Source: Desulfurobacterium pacificum (GTDB lineage: Bacteria; Aquificota; Aquificia; Desulfurobacteriales; Desulfurobacteriaceae). From it: a DNA stretch of 64,000 bases. The notes below the pieces were generated by a model. The model ran no database searches. It was not told the origin of the DNA and worked only from the letters and a program-made list of their open reading frames with translations. Shown here in pieces: positions 44,709-54,841 of the stretch; within the stretch, counting starts at the first letter, position 1, and every line of letters begins with the position of its first letter. The position numbers and the translations under genes were made by a program. The DNA lies in NCBI RefSeq assembly GCF_900182835.1, contig NZ_FXUB01000004.1, positions 1 to 64,000 on the forward strand. Direction: 5' to 3'.

Positions 44709-47700
44709 CCTCTAACTCCTGCCTTTCCAATTTCAATCAAATCTCTGGCAAAACGTCTCTGCAGTAGATCTGCAAAGTACTGGTTTGAATAGCTAAGAAG
44801 GCATGAAGGACAGCACGAATCTTCTCCGCAACTGCAATTTGAAACAATTTCTAACGCTTTATCAAGAACATCTTCAAAGTTTTCATAGATCTCTGTTATA
44901 AAACCGGCTCCAGCTGGAACGTTGTCATAAATGATCAACCTGCTTTCGTTATCCTCTGTTCTATAAATTGTTCCATCTATATCTTCCCTCTTTATGTCAA
45001 GAGCTTCAGAAGCTCCTTCCAAAATAGCGTAGAGGAGGGAGTAGTAAGCTTCTTGCTTATAGCTTGTAAGTTGTGGTGTAACTGGAGGAGGATTGATTAC
45101 AAGGATATCAGTGTAGAACTGGTAACCAAGATAACAGCTGTTCTCATCTTTCTTTTTTCTTCCTTCTTTAAGAACTATGCTCAGGAGACCGGTATTTCTA
45201 TCTACACGCCTATCTTCATGAAAGTTTATAACAGTTATTCTATTTCTCATAAAGCGAGATATTTCAAATTTTCCAACCGTTTTCTTATCCACTTTTCTGT
45301 TATTTTCTATGTTTCCACTAACAAAACTTCTAACTACGGCTCTTGGGATAGGTTTATAGAAAACATCTTTTGAAATAGGAAGTTTTTTCTTATTTTTGCT
45401 CTTAAAATTGACTATATCAAAAACTTCTTTGAGCTTTTTCTCGTTGAACTCAACTTTATCAAAAAAATGTCTTATATCTTTTACTTCAAAGCCAAAAGAA
45501 GGAACAAGATATTTATTAATTTCTACCTTATCTCCCCCACATGCTGGACAAGTTGTAAATTCTATCTTGTCTTTATCCCATGCATCTTTAAAATACAAAC
45601 ACTTCCGGCATACGAAGAAATAACGAATCTCCGGTTCTTTCTTAGGGAGAATCCTAACGTTAGTTGGCATGATCATGTGTTTTCTAACAACTACTTTTTC
45701 CCCGGGAGCATACTCTCTAATGGCGATTTTCAAATCTCTATCTAGTTGTATTTTCTTTGATAGTTTATGTCCAACTATTTTTAAAGGAACTACATCAACG
45801 GGAAAACCATATTTCGGAATGAAAACTTTTCTACTGAAAAAACTAATGATATCCTGCCTTTTGATTTGTTCAAGATAGGTTTCATACGCTTTTCCTATGG
45901 TAGATAAATAACCTACTTTTCCAAAGTCTCCAAACGATTTTTGAATCTCCAACTTAATTTTCTTTATAACTTCTTCCAGCTCTGAAATATCCTCTTTCAG
46001 TTCCTCTTCTATAGTTTCCCATAAAGTTTTAGAATTACTTCCGTAATCTTCTGGTAGTTTTCCATTCCACCATTTCCAATTCTCTAAATCGACTTCATTT
46101 CCTATAAGTTTTACCTCCTTTTCCTTCATATTTAAACTGGAAAGGATATTTCTTAGCTCCTCCTTAACTTCAACAGGTTTTGTTTCCATAAACTCTTCAA
46201 ACTTTTTAAAGGCGTCATTGTCTCTGAAATCTTTAACAAAGACTCTACGACCAGTGAATTCTTTTCTAAGAAAGTAGGACAAAGCGACAGCGTTAAAGTG
46301 TCTTAAGAGAATTCTCCTGTTATTCAACTTGATTGCTGGAGGTTTTATTTCTCCTTTTATCATTTTGATAGGATTCTCAAAAACTTTTGAATCGTGAGGT
46401 CTGTTGAGAACGTAGGTTAAAATGTAAGCGTTTGTTCCCCTTCTTCCGGCTCTACCTGCTCTCTGGACATAGTTATCGGGTCTCGGTGGAACGTTGTGGA
46501 GAAAGACCATTTGAAGAGCTCCTATGTCCACTCCTAACTCAAATGTAGTAGAACAACTTAAGATATTTACATCTCCATTTGTGAATTTTCTCTGAATTTC
46601 CTCAGCTTCTTCCTTAGACAACTGAGCAGTGTGTTCTTCAACTATTGCTTTGTAATTCTTTGCTTTTCCTTTCTCCACATCTGAGAAGAAATTTAGGTAA
46701 AACTTAGAAACGGGAACACCGTCAATACTCTTCTCAATTAGATTCCCACTACACCCTGAATTTGTGCAGGCATTTTTAACATTCCAAGTATGGATTCTTC
46801 CACATTTATTACAGACATAAACTTTTCTGTTTTTCTGAACTCTCCACCTATGCGGTTCGATGACAAATCCTTCATATTCATCATCATGATGAACCAGAAC
46901 CCTTTCGCTTTTTAAAATTTCCCATATTTCCTTGAGTAGTTCCACAATTTCACCGTCATTCAGAGTGGTTTCTGAAAACACTCTTTTCAAGAGGTGAAAT
47001 CTTTTATTAGTAGAAAAAGAATCATCTTTTCTTCGGTATGGTATCCAAGAAGCAAGACCTCCCTTTCTTCTTCCGCCTTTATCTTCAAACTCTATTATCC
47101 CTCGATAGTCTAATACTTCATTGTCATCTCTAATAATTCTATTTTCTCTCAAACCTGCAAGGAGGTTATAGATAAGAGACTTAATCTCCTCCTTATTTAG
47201 ATTAGATATTGGATAACCTCTCAAAGCTCTAATTCGTTCCAGAATTTTTTCTTCTTTATCTTTCGGTAAAAGAAACTTAACAAGACCTATCCTTTCCAAA
47301 GAATCATAAATAAGAGCAAATTCTCTCATAAAAACAGTGTCTATATCTTCCTGGTCCTCTAAATATTTTTTAAGTTTTTTCTCAAGAAACCTCTTGTCTA
47401 CCGGTTCATAACTTAGATTCCTGTAAAATAACCATTTTTTCCACATTTCATTGTTAAAATCCTGATAGCCAGTAGCAAAGAAAGCGGCATCTCTCCTACT
47501 GTCCGAGAAAGCTATTATTTTCCTATCCTCTTTCTTTTTCGATTTTTCGACCAAGTGTCTAAATAAAACCTCCATGAGAACGGTCTGAGGTCTTTCCTGA
47601 GGAGGAGTAAAATAACTGAGCCACATTCCTTTTCTGTGCTTCTTCCCTTCAACTCCACAAGAGGGACATTTTTTAGGCTGAGGAAATACACTGTTTTCTT

Positions 47701-49213
47701 CTTCTTTAAGTTCGAAAACTTCAAGCCAGTTTTTTCCTTCTTTCTTTTTACGGGAAAGTTCACCAGTCTCTACATTAAGATAACATTTTGATGCTGATTT
47801 TCTTTTTTCTTTCGTCATCAGCTCAAGGGTATCTCTCGTTACTTCGTTCGGTATTGCAAGAAAGATTTTTTTCACTTTGTCAAGACCGACTGGATCGCCG
47901 GAGTATAGTTCTAATTTCTTTTCGTTCTTTTTGTTATTTATATAGCCTGTTATAAAGACTTCCCCGCAATAGCGGCATGTAGCCAATTGAAAAACTTTCT
48001 TTCCATTTCTCGTTCTTTCCATTTTGAAACTAAGATTTTCTATCTTCCCATCGTTACTTAAAGTAACGAAAACTCCATCAGGTGCTTTGACAAAAAAGTG
48101 ATATCTTGCTTGAAGTTTTCTTAGCTGTGGAAGCAGTTCTTTATCCGATGGAAAGATATTGGAGAATTTCTTTTGAACTTCGGAAAATTCTCTTGGTTTA
48201 GAAATAAATTCTTTAATCTTCCCCAAGATATCCTTCTCATTTTCATCTTCAAACTGAGCTCTAACTACGTCTTCTTTATCAAAATTCTCACCAAATATTG
48301 CAGTGGCAAATTTTGCAGCTTTCTCGTTAACTTTTTCTTCGTCTTTTCCTCCCAGAGTAGCACTTGCTCCAATGCATATTGGAGATTCAAAACAAGCCCT
48401 CTGTTTCAATCTACGAAGGAGACAACCTATTTCTGCTCCTTTAGCTCCATCGTAAACATGAATTTCATCAAGCACGAGGAATTTTAAAGCTTTATCCTCA
48501 AAAAGAGGAGACTCCTTTGGTCTCAGAAGTAGATATTCCAGCATGGAGTAGTTGGTTATTAATATATCTGGTGGATTTGAAAGTATATCTTCACGGACTA
48601 AAAGTTCTTCTCTACACTCTTTCTTACGTTCCTTATAACTTTTCTCTCCTTCTTTTCTCTTTTTATCAAACTCTTCTTTAGTGTAATAAGTATCACCCGT
48701 ATATCTTGCAAAAGTTATATCTGTACCTGCAAGAAATTTACGAAGTTCCTCTATTTGATCATTTGCAAGTGCATTCATCGGATAGATGAATATCGCTTTA
48801 ACTCCGCTTTCCCTTTTACCGCTTCTGACTATGTAGTCAACAACCGGAATTAAGAAACTCAAAGTTTTTCCACTTCCAGTTCCGGTAGAAACAAGCACGT
48901 TCTTTTCTTGTCGAACTTTTCTTATAACTTCTTCTTGGTGTTTATAGAGAGAATGCTTAAATTCTTTTTTGAATATTTCCTTCGTTTCTTGTTCTAAAAT
49001 CCCTTCAGAAACGAGATCTTCCAAGTTTGCACCTTGTTTATAGTTGGGAGTAGCTTGAACATATGGCCCCTTAAAAAACTTTTCTTTCTCTTCATCCATT
49101 TTTTCTCTTAGTTTGTCGTTTATATAGGAATATTTTGTTCTACAAATGGTATCAAGATAAAGATTAAATACTTTTTTTATTTCTTCCGTAAGTTTAAGGG
49201 GATCGATCTGCAT
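44705..49213 (-). CDS. Giant DExH helicase with zinc clusters and DUF1998-like C-terminus
   Basis: A 1502-aa superfamily 2 helicase. Walker A VSTGTGSGKT (about 108-117), YPMNALANDQ (Ia), DEIH box at about 249-252 in LVLDEIHVYDG, motif III GASATLGG; second RecA domain with STTFELGVDIGALQMV and VQRAGRAGRRG near 915-925. Four internal Cys pairs suggest zinc ribbons: TCRYCGEVF (about 408), KKCPSCGVEG (about 512), VCNKCGRIH with CTNSGCSG (about 796-826), and CRKC with CPACGG (about 1197-1228). The C-terminus has a DUF1998-like segment with CSCGEDSCCPSCLLSYSNQ (about 1455-1475). DUF1998 helicases include MrfA/YprA (repair) and Druantia DruE or DISARM components (phage defence). The size favours the defence type. 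One base separates it from the 640-aa gene. Confidence 0.85.
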   Translation of the reverse strand: MQIDPLKLTEEIKKVFNLYLDTICRTKYSYINDKLREKMDEEKEKFFKGPYVQATPNYKQGANLEDLVSEGILEQETKEIFKKEFKHSLYKHQEEVIRKVRQEKNVLVSTGTGSGKTLSFLIPVVDYIVRSGKRESGVKAIFIYPMNALANDQIEELRKFLAGTDITFARYTGDTYYTKEEFDKKRKEGEKSYKERKKECREELLVREDILSNPPDILITNYSMLEYLLLRPKESPLFEDKALKFLVLDEIHVYDGAKGAEIGCLLRRLKQRACFESPICIGASATLGGKDEEKVNEKAAKFATAIFGENFDKEDVVRAQFEDENEKDILGKIKEFISKPREFSEVQKKFSNIFPSDKELLPQLRKLQARYHFFVKAPDGVFVTLSNDGKIENLSFKMERTRNGKKVFQLATCRYCGEVFITGYINNKKNEKKLELYSGDPVGLDKVKKIFLAIPNEVTRDTLELMTKEKRKSASKCYLNVETGELSRKKKEGKNWLEVFELKEEENSVFPQPKKCPSCGVEGKKHRKGMWLSYFTPPQERPQTVLMEVLFRHLVEKSKKKEDRKIIAFSDSRRDAAFFATGYQDFNNEMWKKWLFYRNLSYEPVDKRFLEKKLKKYLEDQEDIDTVFMREFALIYDSLERIGLVKFLLPKDKEEKILERIRALRGYPISNLNKEEIKSLIYNLLAGLRENRIIRDDNEVLDYRGIIEFEDKGGRRKGGLASWIPYRRKDDSFSTNKRFHLLKRVFSETTLNDGEIVELLKEIWEILKSERVLVHHDDEYEGFVIEPHRWRVQKNRKVYVCNKCGRIHTWNVKNACTNSGCSGNLIEKSIDGVPVSKFYLNFFSDVEKGKAKNYKAIVEEHTAQLSKEEAEEIQRKFTNGDVNILSCSTTFELGVDIGALQMVFLHNVPPRPDNYVQRAGRAGRRGTNAYILTYVLNRPHDSKVFENPIKMIKGEIKPPAIKLNNRRILLRHFNAVALSYFLRKEFTGRRVFVKDFRDNDAFKKFEEFMETKPVEVKEELRNILSSLNMKEKEVKLIGNEVDLENWKWWNGKLPEDYGSNSKTLWETIEEELKEDISELEEVIKKIKLEIQKSFGDFGKVGYLSTIGKAYETYLEQIKRQDIISFFSRKVFIPKYGFPVDVVPLKIVGHKLSKKIQLDRDLKIAIREYAPGEKVVVRKHMIMPTNVRILPKKEPEIRYFFVCRKCLYFKDAWDKDKIEFTTCPACGGDKVEINKYLVPSFGFEVKDIRHFFDKVEFNEKKLKEVFDIVNFKSKNKKKLPISKDVFYKPIPRAVVRSFVSGNIENNRKVDKKTVGKFEISRFMRNRITVINFHEDRRVDRNTGLLSIVLKEGRKKKDENSCYLGYQFYTDILVINPPPVTPQLTSYKQEAYYSLLYAILEGASEALDIKREDIDGTIYRTEDNESRLIIYDNVPAGAGFITEIYENFEDVLDKALEIVSNCSCGEDSCCPSCLLSYSNQYFADLLQRRFARDLIEIGKAGVRG

Positions 49214-51136
49214 CTATTCCTCCTCAATAGTCAAATATTTATTAACGATTCTGCGAAGGTATATATTTCTTTTTATCTGCTTCAAAATTTTTAAAGAAAG
49301 TTCTCTATCTCCTTTCATTTCTCTATCAACGATTTTTATACATTTAATGACAAACTCAATAAATCGTTTCCCCAACTCATCGGTTTCTGAAAGAGAAAGG
49401 TATAGAAACTCGCGAATTTTCTGTTTTTCTATTTCTTTAAGTTCTCTTGGAATTTTATATTTTAGTCTCCTAGAAACAAATCCATTATTTCTAACCATGC
49501 TGCTTTTCAACAAAAGTTCAAGAATTCTTTGTAATGAACATTTTCTCTTTCTACTCTTTCTACCAATAGTAAGGGTTTTTACATGCCTATTTTCGGAATA
49601 TAACACGAGAGACAAAGGATAAACAAGTTTCTTGGGAGATAGTTGAGACAGATCCAATTCTTTTTCCCCAGAAAACTTATAAATCTCTTCTCCACATCTG
49701 TTGTAGAGATAAGCATATATTCCTTTTGGAAGCTTGGGAAGGAGAATCTTTTTCTTAACATCATCGTAAATTTCTCCAGATTGGAGTTTCTCAATGGCAG
49801 GATGAGAAACCTTGAAACTTCCAAACTCTTCCTCTATCTTTTCGCCAAGTTGATAAAAATTTCCTTTATAGGAGATGTTAAAGTTTTTTTCTAACTTTGG
49901 TCTTTCTGGAAGAAGGTAAATTTTCTGGGTTATTCTCTTCTTGCTACGGTAGGAAACTTTGTAAATTCCTGCTCTGGAAAAATGGGAAGGAAGATCATCT
50001 AAGGTATAGATTCCTTCCGGTGTTTCCAATAGAAGATCCTTTACAGCAGGAGAAACTTTTATAAAGAATTTTTTAGAGAATACTTTTCCCTTACCTCCAA
50101 CTGGGACAAGAAAGTCTATATCTTCTCCCTCAAATTCAATAAGTCTTCCTAAATCTTCAACCTGAATTTTTAGACCATCAATTTCTAAACCTTCAACAGA
50201 ATCCTCGATTCTTACAAGTTTACATCCATTTACCTCTTTTTCCTCTGGAAAATACCAGTCATTAAGCCAATTTTCATCAAGTTCCTCATAAAGCTCTTTC
50301 TTAATCAATAGGTAGGACGGTTCTTCTGAAAGATACAGTATTTCTTCTTTTTCATCCTTCCAACTTCTTATTCCTTTTTTATCTATAGATAGGAATAAGA
50401 AATCTTCCTTTTTTAACAAATTAGATAGATTATCTTTTGTCTGGTCTTTAACAGTTTTAAGCTTTTGGAGCTTGTAATCATGTAAAGCTTTTATTAACCA
50501 ATCTGGAAGATCATAGTTGTTGCTATCTCCATTAAAAAAGGAAAAGACTTCACGTAAAACCTTCTTTAAAGGAACAAAGGTTTCTTCAAACTGGCAGGCA
50601 TAGATAAATGTTTGTATCTTGTATTGGGATTTTTTGATCAGTTCCTCAAGCTTATCTTTTTCTAAAACATAGAGATGTTCTTCATCACCTTTTAACCTAC
50701 TATAAATGAAGTAAGCCATTCTAACGAATTTATTTTTTAACCTTGGAGGAACTAAAACATGGAGAAGGATTAGGTTTACTTTTCCGTTTCCAGGTACTTT
50801 TTCTGGACAGAATAGATTTGCCTTGTCCAGTATTTTCTTAAAAGACTCAAAAAATTCGTTTTGTTCTTTTAATGATAGACCTTTCCAAAATTCTCGACCG
50901 TCTTCCCCGTATTGTTCACCTAAGAAGAGTAGATATACAAACCTATTTAAATCCTTTATACAACTATTAGCAATTCTCTCATTCATTCCTAAATATTCCT
51001 TAGCAAAAGCAACCATCTTTTCAACTGTTCTTCCGCGTAAACTCCTCGACTCTCGATAAATTTCAGACTTCAGTTTTTTAAGCTTTTCTAGTTCTCTCCA
51101 TATACCTGGAATCTCCCACAGTAGCTGATAACCCAA
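49214..51136 (-). CDS. Unrecognised 640-aa partner of the giant helicase
   Basis: Not recognised. Three zones can be seen. Residues 1-270 are helical and charged (GYQLLWEIPGIWRELEKLKK at the start, then LNRFVYLLFLGEQYG). About 270-500 is strand-rich with Gly/Pro turns, including TPEGIYTLDDLPSHFSRAGI and PKLPKGIYAYLYNRCGEEIY, perhaps one or more beta-sandwich domains. About 520-640 is basic and helical (GRKSRKRKCSLQRIL, FVSRRLKYKIPRELKEIEKQ). There is no signal peptide or membrane helix. The stop is directly next to the helicase start, so the two are surely co-expressed. A role as substrate recognition or regulatory subunit of the helicase is inference from position. Confidence 0.8.
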   Translation of the reverse strand: MGYQLLWEIPGIWRELEKLKKLKSEIYRESRSLRGRTVEKMVAFAKEYLGMNERIANSCIKDLNRFVYLLFLGEQYGEDGREFWKGLSLKEQNEFFESFKKILDKANLFCPEKVPGNGKVNLILLHVLVPPRLKNKFVRMAYFIYSRLKGDEEHLYVLEKDKLEELIKKSQYKIQTFIYACQFEETFVPLKKVLREVFSFFNGDSNNYDLPDWLIKALHDYKLQKLKTVKDQTKDNLSNLLKKEDFLFLSIDKKGIRSWKDEKEEILYLSEEPSYLLIKKELYEELDENWLNDWYFPEEKEVNGCKLVRIEDSVEGLEIDGLKIQVEDLGRLIEFEGEDIDFLVPVGGKGKVFSKKFFIKVSPAVKDLLLETPEGIYTLDDLPSHFSRAGIYKVSYRSKKRITQKIYLLPERPKLEKNFNISYKGNFYQLGEKIEEEFGSFKVSHPAIEKLQSGEIYDDVKKKILLPKLPKGIYAYLYNRCGEEIYKFSGEKELDLSQLSPKKLVYPLSLVLYSENRHVKTLTIGRKSRKRKCSLQRILELLLKSSMVRNNGFVSRRLKYKIPRELKEIEKQKIREFLYLSLSETDELGKRFIEFVIKCIKIVDREMKGDRELSLKILKQIKRNIYLRRIVNKYLTIEEE

Positions 51137-51194
51137 ATCTCCCTCCCTAATATTGAGTTATAATTTTTTTGTTTCAATTTCTTTTAGTGCCTCG

Positions 51195-51404
51195 TCAAAA
51201 ACAAGTTTTTTTCTCTTCAATCAACTTTAAAACACCATGCCTTCTTCTTTCCCTATCTATAAGCCATTTCTGGAGAGAATCTCTGATAAGCTTACAGAAA
51301 CTCTCTCTTTTGTCCTTTGCTATTCTTTTCAGTTCTTCTGCGAACTTCTTATCAATAATAATGGTTATTTTCTCTATTGCTATATGGTATGTGGTTATAA
51401 ACAT
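51195..51404 (-). CDS. Small ribbon-helix-helix DNA-binding protein
   Basis: A 69-aa protein containing a ribbon-helix-helix pattern: strand EKITIIIDKKFAEELKRIAK, then RESFCKLIRDSLQKWLIDRE. Such domains occur in antitoxins and small repressors. The start is unclear. The ATG at 51402-51404 has no good ribosome site; the family's usual first residue would fall just before Glu-Lys-Ile-Thr, where the codon is ATA. It lies 58 bases before the 640-aa gene on the same strand. No toxin gene is next to it, so it may regulate the helicase operon. Confidence 0.55.
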   Translation of the reverse strand: MFITTYHIAIEKITIIIDKKFAEELKRIAKDKRESFCKLIRDSLQKWLIDRERRRHGVLKLIEEKKTCF

Positions 51405-51650
51405 AAAGTCAATATTATTAAAATTGTATATAGAATCTCTTGAAGAAAATATGGTCTATAACCAAGGAACCGTGACGGAAGTATTCCCCCCTCAGAAGCT
51501 AAAAGAAGGCTATGACTGCCGTCGTTAATAAGCTTGTCCATATTTCACTCGCTATGCTTTCTAAAGGTTAGTGTTTCTGGTATCCTTTCCAATCCCTGTT
51601 TCAATTTCTGGTAGTTGACTTCCTGAAGCAGAATGACAGAAATAATTTCA
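51405..51650. other. Intergenic stretch at the right edge of the accessory region
   Basis: About 245 bases without a gene I can support. A/T-rich sequence with TTGACT on the minus strand close to the ribbon-helix-helix start could form its promoter, possibly for a leaderless transcript. A single GTTTCAATTTC (51598-51608) resembles the start of many CRISPR repeats, but there is no second copy. Confidence 0.4.
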
Positions 51651-51698
51651 TCCAAAAACAAAATCCCCCCGCACCTTCCTACTCGGCACGGGGGGATT
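51651..51698 (-). terminator. Terminator of the str operon (after fusA)
   Basis: On the minus strand AATCCCCCCG (complement of 51689-51698) pairs with CGGGGGGATT (complement of 51662-51671), with a partly paired GTGCC/GGTGC loop region, followed by TTGTTTTTGG. It contains a copy of the AAAATCCCC word. Confidence 0.88.
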
Positions 51699-51719
51699 AT
51701 AACGCTTTTTAAAAACTAC

Positions 51720-53822
51720 TTACTTACTTCTTTCACCAATAATCTGCTCTGCAACGTTTGGCGGAACTTCCTCATAGTGGCTGAACTTCATGATGTAGGT
51801 AGCTCTACCCTGCGTCATAGAACGAAGGTCTGTAGCGTAACCAAACATCTCAGCAAGTGGAACGAGCGCTCTAATTACCTGAGCGTTACCGCGGGCTTCC
51901 ATTCCTTGAACGCGACCACGCCTCTTGTTAAGGTCACCAATAACGTCACCCATAAACTCTTCAGGCGTAGTAACTTCAACTTCCATTATAGGCTCAAGGA
52001 GAACAGGATTAGCCTTCTTAGCACCTTCCTTAAACGCCATAGAACCGGCAATCTTAAACGCCATTTCAGAAGAGTCAACCTCGTGGTATGAACCGTCAAA
52101 CAGCGTAACCTTGATATCAACCATAGGATATCCGGCAACAACGCCAGTTTCCATAGCTTCTCTTACACCAGCCTCAACGGCAGGAATGTATTCTTTAGGA
52201 ACAACACCACCCTTAATTGTTTCGTGGAATTCAAATCCCTTACCAGGCTCAAGAGGCTCTATCTTAAGCCATACGTGACCGTATTGACCTCTACCACCTG
52301 TCTGCTTGATGAATTTACCTTCAGAAGTAACCTCTTTTCTAATTGTTTCTCTGTAAGCAACCTGAGGCTTACCAACGTTAACGTCAACGCCGAATTCTCT
52401 CTTCAATCTATCAACGATAATCTCAAGGTGAAGCTCACCCATTCCGGAAATAATCGTCTGTCCGGTCTCATGATCCATAGAAACGCGGAAAGATGGGTCT
52501 TCCTTGGCAAGCTTCTGTAATGCAAGAGAAAGCTTCTCCTGGTCAGCTTTTGTCTTAGGCTCAACCGCAACAGAGATAACCGGCTCTGGGAACTCCATAG
52601 CTTCAAGAAGAATTGGATGGTCAGGGTCACAAAGAGTATCACCTGTGTAAGTCTCTCTCAAACCAACAGCAGCGGCGATATCACCGGCACCAAGAACCGG
52701 AATTTCCTCTCTCTTGTTCGCGTGCATACGGAGAATTCTTGCAAGTCTTTCTTTTTTATCTCTTGTAGCGTTGTAAACGTAGGAACCGGACTCCATCAAA
52801 CCGGAATAAACTCTCACGAACGTAAGCTGTCCAACGTAGGGGTCTGTAAGAATCTTAAACGCGAGAGCTGCGAACGGAGCGTCGTAAGAAGCAGGTCTCT
52901 CTTCCTCTTCGCCAGTTTTCGGATTAATACCCTTAATAGGAGGAATATCAAGCGGAGAAGGAAGATAATCAACTACTGCATCAAGAAGTGGCTGAACGCC
53001 CTTGTTCTTGAACGCGGAACCGCAAAGCATCGGGAAGAACTTAAGCTCAATAGTTCCTTTTCTGATAGCGGCTTTTATCTCATCTTCAGTAATCTCTTCA
53101 CCTTCAAGGTACTTCATCATTATCTCTTCATCTACGTCAGCAATCGCCTCAAGCATCTTCTCGCGCCACTCTTCAGCAACAGGTACAAGGTCTTCAGGAA
53201 TATCCTCGTAGTGGAACTTCGCACCAAGAGTTTCTTCTTCCCAAATAATTGCTTTCATAGTAATAAGGTCAACCACACCTTTAAATTCATCTTCAGCACC
53301 AACAGGTATTTGAAGAGGAACAGGCTTAGCACCAAGTTTTTCTTCAACTTCTCCAACAACCTTGAAGAAGTCAGCACCAATTCTGTCCATCTTGTTAACA
53401 AAGATTATTCTTGGAACGCGGTATTTGTCCGCCTGTCTCCAGACAGTTTCCGTCTGAGGCTGAACACCGCCAACGGAACAGAGAATAGTTACCGCACCGT
53501 CAAGAACCCTCAAAGAACGCTCAACTTCAATGGTAAAGTCAACGTGACCCGGCGTGTCAACGATGTTAATTCTGTGGTCACGCCAGAAGCAGGTAGTTGT
53601 AGCAGAGGTAATGGTAATACCTCTTTCCTTTTCCTGCTCCATCCAGTCCATTTCGGCGGCGCCTTCGTGAACTTCACCAATCTTGTGAATACGACCGGTA
53701 TAGTAAAGAATACGCTCGGTAGTTGTAGTTTTACCGGCGTCTATGTGAGCGATAATTCCAATGTTCCTCACCTTTTCAAGAGGAACTTTAATCTGCTTAA
53801 TAAGTGCTTGATTCTTACTCAA
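51720..53822 (-). CDS. fusA: Elongation factor G
   Basis: A 700-aa translocation GTPase. G1 [19 protein letters not shown] (about 24-42), G2 around RGITITSA, G3 DTPGHVDF, G4 [11 protein letters not shown], and the domain IV stretch [15 protein letters not shown] are all present. The start is the TTG at 53820-53822: GGGAGG lies about 6 bases upstream, while the longer frame starts at another TTG before that site. It follows rpsG by 21 bases. tuf is not downstream; a terminator follows instead. Confidence 0.98.
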   Translation of the reverse strand: MSKNQALIKQIKVPLEKVRNIGIIAHIDAGKTTTTERILYYTGRIHKIGEVHEGAAEMDWMEQEKERGITITSATTTCFWRDHRINIVDTPGHVDFTIEVERSLRVLDGAVTILCSVGGVQPQTETVWRQADKYRVPRIIFVNKMDRIGADFFKVVGEVEEKLGAKPVPLQIPVGAEDEFKGVVDLITMKAIIWEEETLGAKFHYEDIPEDLVPVAEEWREKMLEAIADVDEEIMMKYLEGEEITEDEIKAAIRKGTIELKFFPMLCGSAFKNKGVQPLLDAVVDYLPSPLDIPPIKGINPKTGEEEERPASYDAPFAALAFKILTDPYVGQLTFVRVYSGLMESGSYVYNATRDKKERLARILRMHANKREEIPVLGAGDIAAAVGLRETYTGDTLCDPDHPILLEAMEFPEPVISVAVEPKTKADQEKLSLALQKLAKEDPSFRVSMDHETGQTIISGMGELHLEIIVDRLKREFGVDVNVGKPQVAYRETIRKEVTSEGKFIKQTGGRGQYGHVWLKIEPLEPGKGFEFHETIKGGVVPKEYIPAVEAGVREAMETGVVAGYPMVDIKVTLFDGSYHEVDSSEMAFKIAGSMAFKEGAKKANPVLLEPIMEVEVTTPEEFMGDVIGDLNKRRGRVQGMEARGNAQVIRALVPLAEMFGYATDLRSMTQGRATYIMKFSHYEEVPPNVAEQIIGERSK

Positions 53823-53843
53823 CTTAGCCTCCCGCAATAAGTG

Positions 53844-54326
<483 letters not shown>

Positions 54327-54330
54327 CTAA

Positions 54331-54711
54331 TTATTTTTTCTCCTTAGGTCTTTTTGTTCCATACTTGGAACGGGATTGTCTTCTACCTTCAACCCCTGCT
54401 GCATCAAGGGCACCACGAATAATCTTGTAACGAACACCTGGAAGGTCCTTTACCCTTCCACCTCTCACAAGAACAACCGAGTGCTCCTGCAGGTTGTGTC
54501 CGATTCCTGGAATGTAAGCAGTTACTTCAATACCGTTAGAAAGCCTTACCCTCGCAACCTTACGAAGAGCAGAGTTCGGCTTTTTAGGGGTTGTTGTAAA
54601 TACCCTTACACAAACACCTCTCTTTTGCGGATTCCCCTGCAGAGCAGGTGCTTTGGAACGCTTTACCTTCTTCTCGCGCCCCTTCCTCACCAGTTGGTTA
54701 ATTGTGGGCAT
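54331..54711 (-). CDS. rpsL: 30S ribosomal protein S12
   Basis: A 126-aa S12, decoding-centre protein. [20 protein letters not shown] at the start, then [20 protein letters not shown] (about 41-60) around the streptomycin-sensitive Lys, and [17 protein letters not shown]. The Lys at the position linked to streptomycin resistance is the wild type. The ATG at 54709-54711 with TAGGAGGAG is chosen over a longer frame of 14 extra codons. It is the first gene of the str operon. Confidence 0.98.
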   Translation of the reverse strand: MPTINQLVRKGREKKVKRSKAPALQGNPQKRGVCVRVFTTTPKKPNSALRKVARVRLSNGIEVTAYIPGIGHNLQEHSVVLVRGGRVKDLPGVRYKIIRGALDAAGVEGRRQSRSKYGTKRPKEKK

Positions 54712-54743
54712 ATTACTCCTCCTATTGTAGTTTGACAGGCTGA

Positions 54744-54772
54744 ATATAAGCAAAGGCGTAAGATTTTGTCAA
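54744..54772 (-). promoter_or_regulatory. Promoter of the str operon
   Basis: Minus-strand -35 TTGACA (54767-54772), 17-base spacer, -10 TTATAT (54744-54749), about 33 bases upstream of the rpsL ATG. A strong sigma-70-type promoter, as expected for ribosomal genes. Confidence 0.82.
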
Positions 54773-54841
54773 GGAATGATATGCAAAGGGAAGGAAAAAT
54801 CAAGGTGGGGAAGTAAGAAGAAGGGGAGAAGAGGGGGGATT

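Noticed and set aside
44705-49213. Large helicase as Cas3 or a type I restriction subunit
   Set aside because: There is no HD nuclease domain, no cas or hsd partner genes, and the C-terminal Cys-rich end fits DUF1998-type helicases instead.
51598-51608. CRISPR-repeat-like GTTTCAATTTC
   Set aside because: Only one copy is present, with no spaced second repeat and no cas genes in the window.
44622-51660. Absence of the AAAATCCCC word in the helicase genes as proof of recent transfer
   Set aside because: Core regions such as 4.5-13.8 kb and 14.2-25.2 kb have gaps of equal or greater length, so the gap alone is not informative.
52617-53840. 407-aa open frame opposite fusA
   Set aside because: It is antisense to the strongly conserved fusA, has basic low-complexity content and no ribosome site. 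It is a shadow frame.
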